Below are positions 52,277-61,220 of a stretch of 64,000 nucleotides of DNA, one piece after another. The notes beneath the pieces were generated by a model, which was not told the DNA's origin, did not search any database, and saw only the letters and a program-made list of their open reading frames with translations. The stretch's first letter is position 1, and each line of letters begins with the position of its first letter. Location of the stretch: the NCBI GenBank assembly GCA_049115575.1, contig JAGDZU010000001.1:992001-1056000 (forward strand), written 5' to 3'. The translations under genes and the position numbers were made by a program. The DNA is from JAHEKB01 sp049115575. Lineage in GTDB: Bacteria > Bacteroidota > Bacteroidia > NS11-12g > UBA9320.

Positions 52277-53968
52277 ATGCAACATCTTAAAACCCTTGTT
52301 CCTCTCAAATACATGCGCCCCATCATAAGCCTTATTATTCTATGCAGCGCATTTCAACTTTTTGCTGCGAAAACTAACACAACAACACACGACACTTGTC
52401 ACAACATTATTGAGGTTTGGCCTGACTCGGTGGCTTGCGAAGGAGATTCCATAAAACTAGAAGCCAAAGGTGGCTTTACTGTATACGAATGGTTCGATGG
52501 AAATCGAGACAGTATTAGATGGGTTAAAGAAACTGGATGGTATGAATTGGAAACTGAAACTCCAGGTGGAACCACCTGCTATGACAGCATCTATATAGTG
52601 ATACACGAAACAGAAGAGCTCAAATATTTTACTAATAAAGACCCTTACTTATGTAGAGGAGATTCCATAGTTGTGGAATTGACTTCCGGATTCAAAAATT
52701 ATTGGTGGAGTACTGGCCACAGGTATGATAGGGCAGTACTCTCTCCAACCGGCGACTCTACAATTGTGGTTGAGGTTGAGGATTCCAATGGATGCGAACA
52801 ACGAATTGAGTTCACCATTTATGTAGATGAATGTGACAGTTGTGATATCCTTGAACATGATGAAATAGTAAAGTGCGATAAAGATTCTGTTGCTCTAGAA
52901 GCCGAGCACGGCTGGAGTGATTATGAATGGGGAGATGGAACAGAAGGCCGCTTGAAATGGGCTAAAGAAACAGGGTGGTATACCGTTAAAGCAAAAAATG
53001 CCAATGGTTATTGGTGTGAAGATAGCGTATATGTTGAGTTACATGAAGGCAAAGAGTTAGAAGCATTCTTTAGCAAGAGTCCGTATCTCTGTATTGGTGA
53101 CTCCATAGTGATTGAACTCACTTCAGGATTCAAAGAATATTGGTGGAGTACTGGTCACAGATATGATCGCGCTGTTCTATACCCCACCACTGATACTATT
53201 ATAGTAATTGAAGCAGTAGACTCCAATGGATGTGAGCAAAGGTTGATGATAACAATTGGGGTTGATGAATGTGATAGCTGTAATATTTTAGGCCTAGAAG
53301 AAATTAGCAAATGCGATGAAGACTCCATAGTTCTAGAAGCCAATTACGGTTGGACCGACTATGAATGGGATGATGGAACAGAAGGAAGAATTCTTTGGGT
53401 TAAAGAAAGCGGATGGTATAAAATCAAAGCAAAAACTTATGATGGATACTGGTGTGAAGACAGCATTTATGTAGAATTGAACGAAGCCAAAGAACTCAAT
53501 GCATATACCAACCCTTCGCCAGCTAAGATTTGCATTGGAGACTCCGTAGTAATTGAACTAACCGGCGGTTTTGCAGAATACTGGTGGAGCAGCGGTCACA
53601 GATATGATAGAGCTGTTATTTACCCAACAAAAGATACTGTAATAGTGGTAGAAGCTGTAGATTCCAATGGCTGTGACCAGAGAATAGAAATAGAAATAGA
53701 AGTAGACAGCTGCACATTAGGAGTACTGCCTTCTATTCTTAATCAGGATATAAAGCACTATCCCAACCCGTTTAGAAATTCCATAAATATTGAAGTTAAG
53801 TCTCCTTTGGATGACATGCGACTTCAAATACTTAACATACAAGGGAAAATAGTACACGAAGAGCAATTAGAGCTTGGAGTGAATACTATAGATCTCTCAA
53901 ATTTGACAAACACCATGTTCTTTATAAAAATCGGCCGTTACTACGGTCGTGCCCTTAAACAGGGTTAA
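52277..53968 (+). CDS. T9SS-secreted protein with three duplicated Ig-like repeat pairs
   Basis: 563 residues. Signal segment MRPIISLIILCSAFQLFAAK starts at residue 13. Three tandem units of about 145 residues follow, each made of two Ig-like halves: an A half (C-xx-DS-xLEA..GW..YEW..G........GWY..K) and a B half (CIGDSIVIELTSGF..YWWSTGHRYDRAVL...VDSNGC). Each half keeps paired cysteines. The C-terminus (HYPNPFRNSINIEVKSP...LQILNIQGKIV) is a type A T9SS sorting domain, so the protein should be secreted or surface-attached. Role unknown; a structural or adhesive role is inference. A terminator follows. Confidence 0.83.
   Translation: MQHLKTLVPLKYMRPIISLIILCSAFQLFAAKTNTTTHDTCHNIIEVWPDSVACEGDSIKLEAKGGFTVYEWFDGNRDSIRWVKETGWYELETETPGGTTCYDSIYIVIHETEELKYFTNKDPYLCRGDSIVVELTSGFKNYWWSTGHRYDRAVLSPTGDSTIVVEVEDSNGCEQRIEFTIYVDECDSCDILEHDEIVKCDKDSVALEAEHGWSDYEWGDGTEGRLKWAKETGWYTVKAKNANGYWCEDSVYVELHEGKELEAFFSKSPYLCIGDSIVIELTSGFKEYWWSTGHRYDRAVLYPTTDTIIVIEAVDSNGCEQRLMITIGVDECDSCNILGLEEISKCDEDSIVLEANYGWTDYEWDDGTEGRILWVKESGWYKIKAKTYDGYWCEDSIYVELNEAKELNAYTNPSPAKICIGDSVVIELTGGFAEYWWSSGHRYDRAVIYPTKDTVIVVEAVDSNGCDQRIEIEIEVDSCTLGVLPSILNQDIKHYPNPFRNSINIEVKSPLDDMRLQILNIQGKIVHEEQLELGVNTIDLSNLTNTMFFIKIGRYYGRALKQG
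52399..53715 (+). repeat. Three tandem ~437-base coding repeats
   Basis: Boundaries lie near 52399-52840, 52841-53278 and 53279-53715, marked by GATGAATGTGA at the ends of the first two. The words TGGTGGAGTACTGG and GATTCCAATGG recur with few changes at corresponding places. Confidence 0.8.
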
Positions 53969-54001
53969 GTCATTCATACCGACTTTTTTCAGTTTTTGTT
54001 C

Positions 54002-54029
54002 AAACCTCTCACTTGTGGGAGGTTTTTTT
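54002..54029 (+). terminator. Rho-independent terminator of the repeat-protein gene
   Basis: AAACCTCTC pairs with GGGAGGTTT around a 6-base loop and ends in a T run, 34 bases after the stop at 53968 and before the next start. Confidence 0.85.
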
Positions 54030-54064
54030 CTGTCTCTTGCTTTATTAAAGGGTATTTTCGCCGA

Positions 54065-56083
54065 GTGCGCATTCTACTAGCTATCATACTGTGCTCATTC
54101 CTTAGCTTGGTCTATGGTCAAAGAGAATCCTATAATTGGTATTTTGGCACTAATGCTGGCCTGAAGTTCAGTGATACGGATGTACAAGCCGTTACAGATG
54201 GCAAATTGAATACAAGCGAAGGTTGTGCCAGTATATCTGATAGTTTAGGAAACTTACTATTCTATACTGACGGAGTTAGAATCTGGAATAAGAACCATCA
54301 AATTATGGAAAGCGGTTTAAATGGAGACCAAAGCAGCACACAATCGGCAGTAGTTATTAAAAGCCCAGGTAACAATCAAAAGTATCTTGTTTTTACAAGT
54401 TCTGGTAGAGATAAAGGAGTTCAATATACAGAAGTGGATATGTCCTTGAATTCTGGGTCAGGAGGAATTACACCCTCTAAAAAGAACGCTTCATTAATCA
54501 AAAGCTCGTTAGAGAAAATTACAGCGGTAAAGCATGCAAATCAAGAAGAGTTTTGGGTGATTGGCCACAAAATTGATGGTCGAAATTTCATGGTATTTAA
54601 AGTCAACACTAACGGAGATGTTCAAAACACATTGAATGTAAATATTGGACCAAACATTAGTGACGGCATTGGATATATGAAAATCTCGCCTAATGGCAGA
54701 AGACTGGTTATGGCCAATTCTTTTAGAGGAAGCATTGATGTATTTGACTTCAATCCCAAAACTGGTGAAATATCGAATCATGTGCAAGCTGATAGCTTTC
54801 AAGGATTGACCCCCTACGGTATAGAGTTTTCACCTGATGGGAATTCCATGTTTGTATCCACCATTCAAAATGCGCAAGACACTTCTTACATATTCCAATA
54901 TTCTTTATTGGGCAATGACATCAAAGGATCTAAAGAAGAGATTTATAAGTACAGAGGGAATATTGGGGCTTTACAAGTTGCTGCAGACGGAATGATCTAT
55001 GTTGCACAAGGCAATTCGCTTTACTTATCTCGAATAGAAAAGCCCAATTCTCCTGGATCTGAAAGCCAGTTTGTAGCAGATGCCATATATCTAAATGGAC
55101 AGCGGTCTCGATTGGGACTACCCACATTTGTTCAGTCTTATTTTATAGATGCAGATTTTGTCTATGATGGATACTGTTCTGAACAAACCGTTGAATTTAG
55201 ATCGCTTACAACTACTGCAGATTCTGTAAGGTGGGATTTTGGAGACCCTTCATCGCAAGAAAAGAACAGCAATACAGACTTGATTACAAGTCATGTTTTT
55301 AATACACCTGGGACTTATGTGGTAAAGCTGACCACCTATTTAGCTGGTGATTTTCACCAGTATTCAGAAACTGTGGAGATACAACCTACACCTGTTTTGG
55401 ATTTTGGAAACGACACCTTCCATTGTGATATTGGGAGTGTTGAATTAAGTATTCCTTACCCTCAAGCTAGTGTAGTTTGGATGGATGATGATGTCAGTCT
55501 TAACAAGACCGCTGATGTGAGTAAGCAATACTGGGCTAAAGCTGATTTAAATGGCTGCATCCATGCAGACACAGTGTATTTAGAGTTTTTTGACACACCT
55601 GATGAAAGCAACGCCCAGATTGATGCCTGTAATGATGACGAAGTTCTGCTTGAAGCCAATACCGAAAACTCATCCTATTTATGGTCTGACAATAGCAAAT
55701 CCGCTTTTATTTATGCTTATACAGCAGGGGCATATGAAGTTGAAGTAAGCAATAAATGTGGTATAGATACAGCTAGGTTTACAGTTGACTATCACGATTG
55801 CAGTTGCAAAGCTTATGTGCCAAATGCAATTACAGTGAATGGTGATGGCCTCAATGATCATTTCAAACCCTATCTCGTATGCGAGCTAGAAATTTCAGAG
55901 TACCTCATACAGGTTTATAACAGATGGGGAAATCTGGTATTTAAGAGTGAAGATCCCAATGAAGCTTATTATCCATCACCACAGGATGGCCCATTATTAA
56001 TATGGGTTTTAACTTTTAAAACTGATAAGTACACCACCAATATTTCTGAATTGGAGTCAGGTGTGCTCCACATCATAAAATAA
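54065..56083 (+). CDS. T9SS-exported protein with WD40-like N-terminal part, PKD domain and type B sorting domain
   Basis: 672 residues. A GTG start at 54065 gives the signal peptide MRILLAIILCSFLSLVYG, cleaved before QRESYNWYFG. The upstream open frame covers the preceding terminator and is excluded. Residues about 20-370 are propeller-like (GTNAGLKFSDT, GIGYMKISPNGRRLVMANS, GIEFSPDGNSMFVS), then a PKD domain (VRWDFGDPSSQEKNS...HVFNTPGTYVVKL), two Ig-like modules with paired cysteines, and the gliding-type end VPNAITVNGDGLNDHF...YNRWGNLVF. The same architecture occurs in the partial gene at 61221. Confidence 0.87.
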   Translation: MRILLAIILCSFLSLVYGQRESYNWYFGTNAGLKFSDTDVQAVTDGKLNTSEGCASISDSLGNLLFYTDGVRIWNKNHQIMESGLNGDQSSTQSAVVIKSPGNNQKYLVFTSSGRDKGVQYTEVDMSLNSGSGGITPSKKNASLIKSSLEKITAVKHANQEEFWVIGHKIDGRNFMVFKVNTNGDVQNTLNVNIGPNISDGIGYMKISPNGRRLVMANSFRGSIDVFDFNPKTGEISNHVQADSFQGLTPYGIEFSPDGNSMFVSTIQNAQDTSYIFQYSLLGNDIKGSKEEIYKYRGNIGALQVAADGMIYVAQGNSLYLSRIEKPNSPGSESQFVADAIYLNGQRSRLGLPTFVQSYFIDADFVYDGYCSEQTVEFRSLTTTADSVRWDFGDPSSQEKNSNTDLITSHVFNTPGTYVVKLTTYLAGDFHQYSETVEIQPTPVLDFGNDTFHCDIGSVELSIPYPQASVVWMDDDVSLNKTADVSKQYWAKADLNGCIHADTVYLEFFDTPDESNAQIDACNDDEVLLEANTENSSYLWSDNSKSAFIYAYTAGAYEVEVSNKCGIDTARFTVDYHDCSCKAYVPNAITVNGDGLNDHFKPYLVCELEISEYLIQVYNRWGNLVFKSEDPNEAYYPSPQDGPLLIWVLTFKTDKYTTNISELESGVLHIIK

Positions 56084-56084
56084 A

Positions 56085-56116
56085 AAATCCCCACCAAATT
56101 AATTGGCAGGGATTTC
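56085..56116. terminator. Bidirectional terminator between the T9SS gene and groL
   Basis: AAATCCC...CCAA / TTGG...GGGATTT hairpin. The minus strand ends in a T6 run (good for groL), and the plus strand in TTTCTTT. Confidence 0.75.
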
Positions 56117-56135
56117 TTTGAATTCGTTGTTGGGC

Positions 56136-57779
56136 TTACATCATGCCGCCCATACCACCCATGTCTGGCATACCGCCGCCATGACTATGAGGAGCTTCTT
56201 CTTCTGGTATTTCAGCAATCAGACAATCAGTAGTCAGTAGCATACTTGCTACGGATGCTGCATTCTCTAATGCTATCCTTGATACTTTAGTTGGGTCTAT
56301 AACACCAGCTTTAATCAAGTTCTCATATTTCTCTGTTCTGGCGTTATAACCAAAATCTCCTTTACCTTCTCTTACTTTTTGAATCACTACAGATCCTTCA
56401 CCTCCTGCATTGCTAACAATCTGACGAAGTGGTTCTTCAATTGCTCTCACAACTATGGCCATTCCAGTCTTCTCGTCTGCATTTTCAGATTTAACCCCCT
56501 CAAGGGCATCAAGAGCTCTAATGAACGCAACACCACCACCAGCAACAATGCCTTCTTCTACTGCTGCTCTAGTAGCGTGTAAGGCGTCATCAACACGGTC
56601 TTTCTTTTCTTTCATTTCAACTTCTGATGCGGCACCTATATAAAGTACTGCAACTCCACCTGAAAGTTTAGCAAGACGCTCTTGTAGTTTTTCTTTGTCG
56701 TATTCAGAAGTTGAGTTTTCAATTTCAGCTTTAATCTGATTTACTCGCCCTTCAATATCTGCTTTAATACCTGCTCCGTTTACTACAGTAGTGTTCTCTT
56801 TGTCTATGGTAATCTTTTCACAAGTACCCAAAGATTCCAAGTTAGCATCTTCTAACCTTCTTCCTTGTTCTTCTGAAATAACCTGTCCGCCAGTAAGAAC
56901 AGCGATGTCTTGCAACATGGCTTTTCTTCTGTCTCCAAACCCAGGAGCTTTTACCGCTGCAACTTTTAGGGATCCTCTTATTTTGTTCACTACTAATGTA
57001 GCTAAAGCTTCTCCTTCTACATCTTCAGCAATAATCACGAGTGGCTTACCAGTTTGAGCAGTTTGCTCAAGAACAGGAAGCAGTTCTTTCATATTGCTAA
57101 TTTTCTTATCACAGATAAGGATATAAGGACTGTCCAAGTCCGCTTCCATTTTTTCTGCATTAGTAACAAAGTAAGGAGAAAGGTATCCTCTATCGAATTG
57201 CATTCCCTCCACTGTTTTTACTTCAGTTTCAGTTCCTTTTGCTTCTTCAACAGTGATTACACCATCCTTTCCAACTTTCTTCATGGCATCTGCTATTAAC
57301 TTACCAATTACTTCATCGTTATTGGCAGAAATAGAAGCCACTTGTTCTATTCTCTTGAAGTCGTCACCAACTACTTCACTTTGCTTGGAAAGATTTGTAA
57401 TAACAGCCGTAACTGCTTTGTCTATCCCTCTTTTAATGTCCATGGGATTTGCTCCCGCGGCCACGTTTTTAAGTCCATTTCCAACTATCGCTTGGGCCAA
57501 TACTGTAGCAGTTGTTGTTCCATCTCCAGCTTGATCAGCAGTTTTTGATGCTACTTCCTTTAACATTTGAGCACCCATATTCTCAATAGGATCTTTAAGC
57601 TCAATTTCTTTTGCTACTGTAACACCATCTTTAGTAATATTTGGAGATCCAAATTTCTTATCGATGACTACATTTCTTCCTTTAGGTCCTAAAGTTACTT
57701 TTACTGCATTGGCAAGTGCATCAACTCCTTTTTTGAGTTGATCTCTTGCTGATGTATCAAATAATATTTGTTTTGCCAT
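56136..57779 (-). CDS. groL: 60 kDa chaperonin GroEL
   Basis: A 547-residue chaperonin. Start MAKQILFDTSARDQLKKGVDALANAVKVTLGPKGRNVVIDK, ATPase loop GDGTTTATVLAQAIV, the hinge and apical segments (GYLSPYFVTNAEKMEADLDSPYIL, KAPGFGDRRKAML) and the C-terminal Gly/Met tail (GGGMPDMGGMGGMM). It lies 23 bases after groS and is terminated by the shared hairpin with the convergent gene. Confidence 0.98.
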   Translation of the reverse strand: MAKQILFDTSARDQLKKGVDALANAVKVTLGPKGRNVVIDKKFGSPNITKDGVTVAKEIELKDPIENMGAQMLKEVASKTADQAGDGTTTATVLAQAIVGNGLKNVAAGANPMDIKRGIDKAVTAVITNLSKQSEVVGDDFKRIEQVASISANNDEVIGKLIADAMKKVGKDGVITVEEAKGTETEVKTVEGMQFDRGYLSPYFVTNAEKMEADLDSPYILICDKKISNMKELLPVLEQTAQTGKPLVIIAEDVEGEALATLVVNKIRGSLKVAAVKAPGFGDRRKAMLQDIAVLTGGQVISEEQGRRLEDANLESLGTCEKITIDKENTTVVNGAGIKADIEGRVNQIKAEIENSTSEYDKEKLQERLAKLSGGVAVLYIGAASEVEMKEKKDRVDDALHATRAAVEEGIVAGGGVAFIRALDALEGVKSENADEKTGMAIVVRAIEEPLRQIVSNAGGEGSVVIQKVREGKGDFGYNARTEKYENLIKAGVIDPTKVSRIALENAASVASMLLTTDCLIAEIPEEEAPHSHGGGMPDMGGMGGMM

Positions 57780-57802
57780 AATTTGCTTGTAATTCCTTTT
57801 AG

Positions 57803-58072
57803 TTAAACAATTGCTAGAAGATCAGATTCACGCATCATTAGATAGTCTTTTCCATCTACATTAAGTTCAGTGCCTGAATACTTTCCATAAAGCACTTGAT
57901 CTCCAGTTTTAACAGTAGTGGGCTCGTCTTTTGTTCCTGGTCCCACTGCAACAACAGTTCCTTTTTGTGGTTTCTCTTTCGCCGTGTCTGGAATATAAAT
58001 TCCACCTGCGGTTTTCTCCTCAGCAGCTGCTGGTTCAATTAATACTCTGTCAGATAATGGTTTGATATTCAT
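57803..58072 (-). CDS. groS: 10 kDa co-chaperonin GroES
   Basis: An 89-residue co-chaperonin: NIKPLSDRVLIEPAAAEEKTAGGIYIPDTAKEKPQKG (the mobile loop) and VKTGDQVLYGKYSGTEL. It is the first gene of groS-groL. The 144 bases upstream, up to secG, contain no CIRCE inverted repeat and no clear TTTG-N19-TANNTTTG, so heat regulation is not visible. Confidence 0.98.
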   Translation of the reverse strand: MNIKPLSDRVLIEPAAAEEKTAGGIYIPDTAKEKPQKGTVVAVGPGTKDEPTTVKTGDQVLYGKYSGTELNVDGKDYLMMRESDLLAIV

Positions 58073-58216
58073 TTCTAATTGTTTTTTGATATTTCAGTTG
58101 TCAGAATTTGTGCCAAATTGGTATTAAGACACATTTTCACCTTTTGTGTAACAATTCCCCTTATTCATAAAGTCAAATTGTCAGTATGAAATCTAATTGG
58201 AGCGGTTGCTCGCTTT

Positions 58217-58594
58217 TTACTCCGCAGGTGTCAATGGTGCAGTTTCTCCTTCTTGAGGAGTGGCAGGATTTTGTCCTCCTTCCGGTGCAAAATCACTTGC
58301 TCCACCTGCATCTGGCAATCCAGTTGGGGCATTCTCCAATTGTTCTTGCATGATGCTTTCTTGTGTGCCTCCAGTTCTATATAAGTAACCAGAACTCAAT
58401 GAGAATACCAATAACGCAATGGCTAAAGTCCAAGTAGCCTTTTCAATAAAGTCATTGGTTCTCTTTACACCCGCAATCTGGTTGGCTGCCGAAAAATTAG
58501 CGGCTATCCCTCCTCCTTTCGGATTCTGGATTAATACAATCAAGATTAACAGTATGGCTGCGATTATGGCAAGTACTATAACAAGTGTAAACAT
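58217..58594 (-). CDS. secG: Preprotein translocase subunit SecG
   Basis: A 125-residue inner-membrane protein with two helices (about 2-22 and 53-72) around LIQNPKGGGIAANFSAANQIAGVKRTNDFIEKATW, the SecG signature loop. The C-terminal tail is long and rich in Pro, Glu, Ala and Gly (about 75-125), as in other Bacteroidota SecG. It starts 3 bases after the stop of the TPR-like gene, in the run activator-lptE-TPR-secG. Confidence 0.93.
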   Translation of the reverse strand: MFTLVIVLAIIAAILLILIVLIQNPKGGGIAANFSAANQIAGVKRTNDFIEKATWTLAIALLVFSLSSGYLYRTGGTQESIMQEQLENAPTGLPDAGGASDFAPEGGQNPATPQEGETAPLTPAE

Positions 58595-58597
58595 TTT

Positions 58598-59416
58598 CTA
58601 TTCTTCTTTTTGTTCAATGACCCTTTCCAGGTCTGTAATTCGGGCGGCAAAATACGCGGATTTAGAAGGATTTTGCAAACTTAATTTGCGATATGCGTCT
58701 AAGGCTTTTTCATATAACTCCTGCTTCACATACAACTTTGCAAGTGTTTCACTAACAAGCTGTGAATCATCTACTTCACTTTCATTTGCTTTAGTTTCAG
58801 CCTTATAGAATTCACGCTTTTCTCTCACTGGTTTCTTCTTAGAAGCTAGAAAATCTTCTAAAAGGTCATTGACCTGCTCTACAGAGGAGGTCTTTTCATT
58901 GGATTCTTCTTTCTCCCTGCTGTGATTCAACCAATAATAAAAGTCGTGTTCTGCTTCCTCTTCTCTTTCTTCTGCTAGCTTCTGAAGTTCTTTTTCAGGA
59001 TTGTAAAGGATTTGCTCAAAGGGAATACTCTGTTCAACTTCCTTTTTTGGTTCTTCCTTGATTTCTGATGCCAACTCTACACTAGGATCATAAGTTACTA
59101 TTTCATCAAAATCAATTTTGTGGTCACTAACAACTTCTTCCTCTACAACAAAATCAGAAGACACCTCACTTAGTTTTAAATCGCTTTCATGTAATACTTT
59201 GTACAACTGAGCTCTATTCCCCGCGTATAGAGAAGCCAAACTGAGTTTTTGCTCAAATTGGGGAAGGTTGGCGTTTTTATATGCACGTGCAAGTAAAGTG
59301 CGATATGCGCTACACCATGGAGAGAGTGAAACCAAAGATTCCAGTTCATCTATATGTTCCAGTCCTATGTTATTCAAAGGAAAATTAGCGGCGATATCTC
59401 TAGGATGACTTACCAA
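58598..59416 (-). CDS. TPR-like conserved protein of unknown function
   Basis: 272 residues, no signal or membrane segment. An N-terminal helical part (HIDELESLVSLSPWCSAYRTLLARAYKNANLPQFEQKLSLASLY) and a C-terminal TPR-like pair (SETLAKLYVKQELYEKALDAYRKLSLQNPSKSAYFAARI) flank a Glu/Lys-rich charged linker (about 85-215). It overlaps lptE by 7 bases. Proteins of this build sit beside secG in other Bacteroidota. No function is assigned. Confidence 0.8.
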   Translation of the reverse strand: MVSHPRDIAANFPLNNIGLEHIDELESLVSLSPWCSAYRTLLARAYKNANLPQFEQKLSLASLYAGNRAQLYKVLHESDLKLSEVSSDFVVEEEVVSDHKIDFDEIVTYDPSVELASEIKEEPKKEVEQSIPFEQILYNPEKELQKLAEEREEEAEHDFYYWLNHSREKEESNEKTSSVEQVNDLLEDFLASKKKPVREKREFYKAETKANESEVDDSQLVSETLAKLYVKQELYEKALDAYRKLSLQNPSKSAYFAARITDLERVIEQKEE

Positions 59417-59913
59417 TTTATAGCTGCTTTATTAAAGATTTGCTGTATAAGCATATCCGTAATTTCATCTATTAGCTGTGATTCAATACTACTGAAATTA
59501 GTTCCGGCATCAAAGTCCTGAAAGTTTGTAAAGCTCTGTTCAAAGCTCAGTTTTGGATCCTTCTCGCAAACTAGTATAGTCTGCACTGTTATCTTTAAAC
59601 GATTCAATTGGGCGTCCTCCGTACTACTTGCAGAAACAGGCGCCACCACATAATCTGCTATATACCCGCTAAAAGCAAAGTCCCCATCGTTTTCTTGAAT
59701 ACTCAAATTGGTTTCAGAGATAAACTTGGTCTTCAGTTTTTCTGTAAATGTTTGGCTCAACAATGGAGATACTATAGAAGCCTTATTTTCAAAAAACTGC
59801 ACTGAAAAAGATTCTACTTCTGGAGGGATAGAGGTCCCTGAAAAAGAATATAAACCACAAGAATAGACTCCTGTGCTCAATGCAATTAATGCTATCCAAA
59901 AACTAATTTTCAA
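59410..59913 (-). CDS. lptE: LPS-assembly lipoprotein LptE
   Basis: 167 residues. A TTG start gives MKISFWIALIALSTGVYSC, a lipoprotein signal, followed by GLYSFSGTSIPPEVESFSVQFFENKA, which matches Bacteroidota LptE. LptE plugs LptD in the outer membrane and is needed for LPS insertion. The frame is open 18 codons further up into the activator gene, but the lipobox supports the shorter start. It overlaps the activator stop by 11 bases and the next gene by 7. Confidence 0.87.
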   Translation of the reverse strand: MKISFWIALIALSTGVYSCGLYSFSGTSIPPEVESFSVQFFENKASIVSPLLSQTFTEKLKTKFISETNLSIQENDGDFAFSGYIADYVVAPVSASSTEDAQLNRLKITVQTILVCEKDPKLSFEQSFTNFQDFDAGTNFSSIESQLIDEITDMLIQQIFNKAAINW

Positions 59914-61147
59914 TACCGTATTGTTTAATTTTTCTGTATAAAGTTCGCTCTGAAATACCCAAATCAATGGCTGCCTTTTTTCGTCGACCGTTGTTTTTAA
60001 GCAAGGCTTTCTTTATCAATTCTTCTTCTTTAGCTTCTATGCTTAAATCCTCATCGAAACTCACAGTATCTTTTTCTTCAATAACTAAATGATGATCGTC
60101 ATCTGCATGCACGTTTTCATGAGTCACAGGAGAAATCATTAACTCATCACTGACACTATCATCTGATAGAACTCTAGCTATAACAGACTGATTGTCCTTA
60201 ACAAAATCAGCATCTAATTGCTCATTTTTGATCATACCCAAAACCACTTTCTTTAGTTCTGACATGTCATTTTTAAGGTCAATTAGAACCTTGTAGAATA
60301 TATCCCTTTCCGAAAAGTCTGAACTGTTGTTCTTTTCCCTATAAACGGCTGGCAAATTGCTATTATTTCCTTCTGGCAAATATTTGCTAAGCCCCGCTGC
60401 ATCTAAAACATCACTATGCTCAAGTACAGCCACTTGTTCAGCTACATTCTTTAATTGTCTAATATTTCCTGGCCACCTGAAATTCATCAAAAGCTGCTCC
60501 GCATCTGTTGTTAATTGTATTTCATTTTTTCTGTAGCGCTCGCCTGCATCAAACATGAATTTTTGAAACAAGAGGACTATATCTCCCATTCTATCTCTCA
60601 GAGGTGGTACATGAATAGGAAGAGTTGACAATCTGTAATACAGGTCTTCTCTAAATTTCCCATCCTGAACCAAACTTCCCAATTCACGGTTAGTAGCAGT
60701 TATAATACGAACATCTGTTTTCAACACTTTAGAGCTTCCCACTCTGATGAATTCTCCATTCTCAAGAACTCTCAACAGTCTCGACTGAGTCTCAAGCGGC
60801 AATTCACCAACTTCATCAAGAAAGATTGTGCCGCCATTTACAGTTTCAAAATATCCTTTGCGGTTATCTACTGCACCTGTAAAAGCTCCCTTTTCATGAC
60901 CAAAAAGTTCTGAATTAATGGTTCCCTCTGGCAATGCACCGCAATTAATCGCAATAAAGGGCCCGTGTTTTCTGCCACTTAATTGATGAATAATTTTAGA
61001 GAATGATTCTTTTCCTACCCCACTTTCACCTTGAATATAAACAGTCAAATCCGTTGGTGCTACGCGCATAGCGGTTTCAAGCGCATAATTCAATTTGGGG
61101 GAATTGCCAATTATTCCAAATCGTTGCTTTAACTGTAAAAGATCCAT
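59903..61147 (-). CDS. Sigma-54-interacting transcriptional activator (AAA+ and Fis domain, no receiver)
   Basis: 414 residues. The AAA+ domain starts almost at the N-terminus: FGIIGNSPKLNYALETAMRV, Walker A GESGVGKESF, the sigma-54 contact loop ELFGHEKGAFTGA, Walker B GGTIFLDEVGELPL and the arginine region RVGSSKVLKTDVRIITATNREL. A variable linker follows, then a Fis-type helix-turn-helix at the end (RRKKAAIDLGISERTLYRKIKQYG). No receiver or sensor domain precedes it. It heads the lptE-TPR-secG run. The ATG at 61147 is preferred to a TTG three codons upstream. Confidence 0.92.
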   Translation of the reverse strand: MDLLQLKQRFGIIGNSPKLNYALETAMRVAPTDLTVYIQGESGVGKESFSKIIHQLSGRKHGPFIAINCGALPEGTINSELFGHEKGAFTGAVDNRKGYFETVNGGTIFLDEVGELPLETQSRLLRVLENGEFIRVGSSKVLKTDVRIITATNRELGSLVQDGKFREDLYYRLSTLPIHVPPLRDRMGDIVLLFQKFMFDAGERYRKNEIQLTTDAEQLLMNFRWPGNIRQLKNVAEQVAVLEHSDVLDAAGLSKYLPEGNNSNLPAVYREKNNSSDFSERDIFYKVLIDLKNDMSELKKVVLGMIKNEQLDADFVKDNQSVIARVLSDDSVSDELMISPVTHENVHADDDHHLVIEEKDTVSFDEDLSIEAKEEELIKKALLKNNGRRKKAAIDLGISERTLYRKIKQYGIEN

Positions 61148-61220
61148 TGACTGCAAAAATGGCAGTTTTCCTCAATAAATGAATGTTTTAAGTTCAGATT
61201 AGTCCAATAATGTGTGGAGA

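Noticed and set aside
53996..54064. 23-codon N-terminal extension of the T9SS protein at 54065
   Set aside because: It would translate through a strong terminator hairpin, and the clean signal peptide begins at the GTG at 54065.
58101..58118. Sigma-54-like TGGCAC before groS
   Set aside because: The -12 part is missing (CTGA instead of TTGC), so the match is only six bases.
58073..58216. CIRCE heat-shock operator before groS-groL
   Set aside because: No TTAGCACTC-N9-GAGTGCTAA inverted repeat is present.
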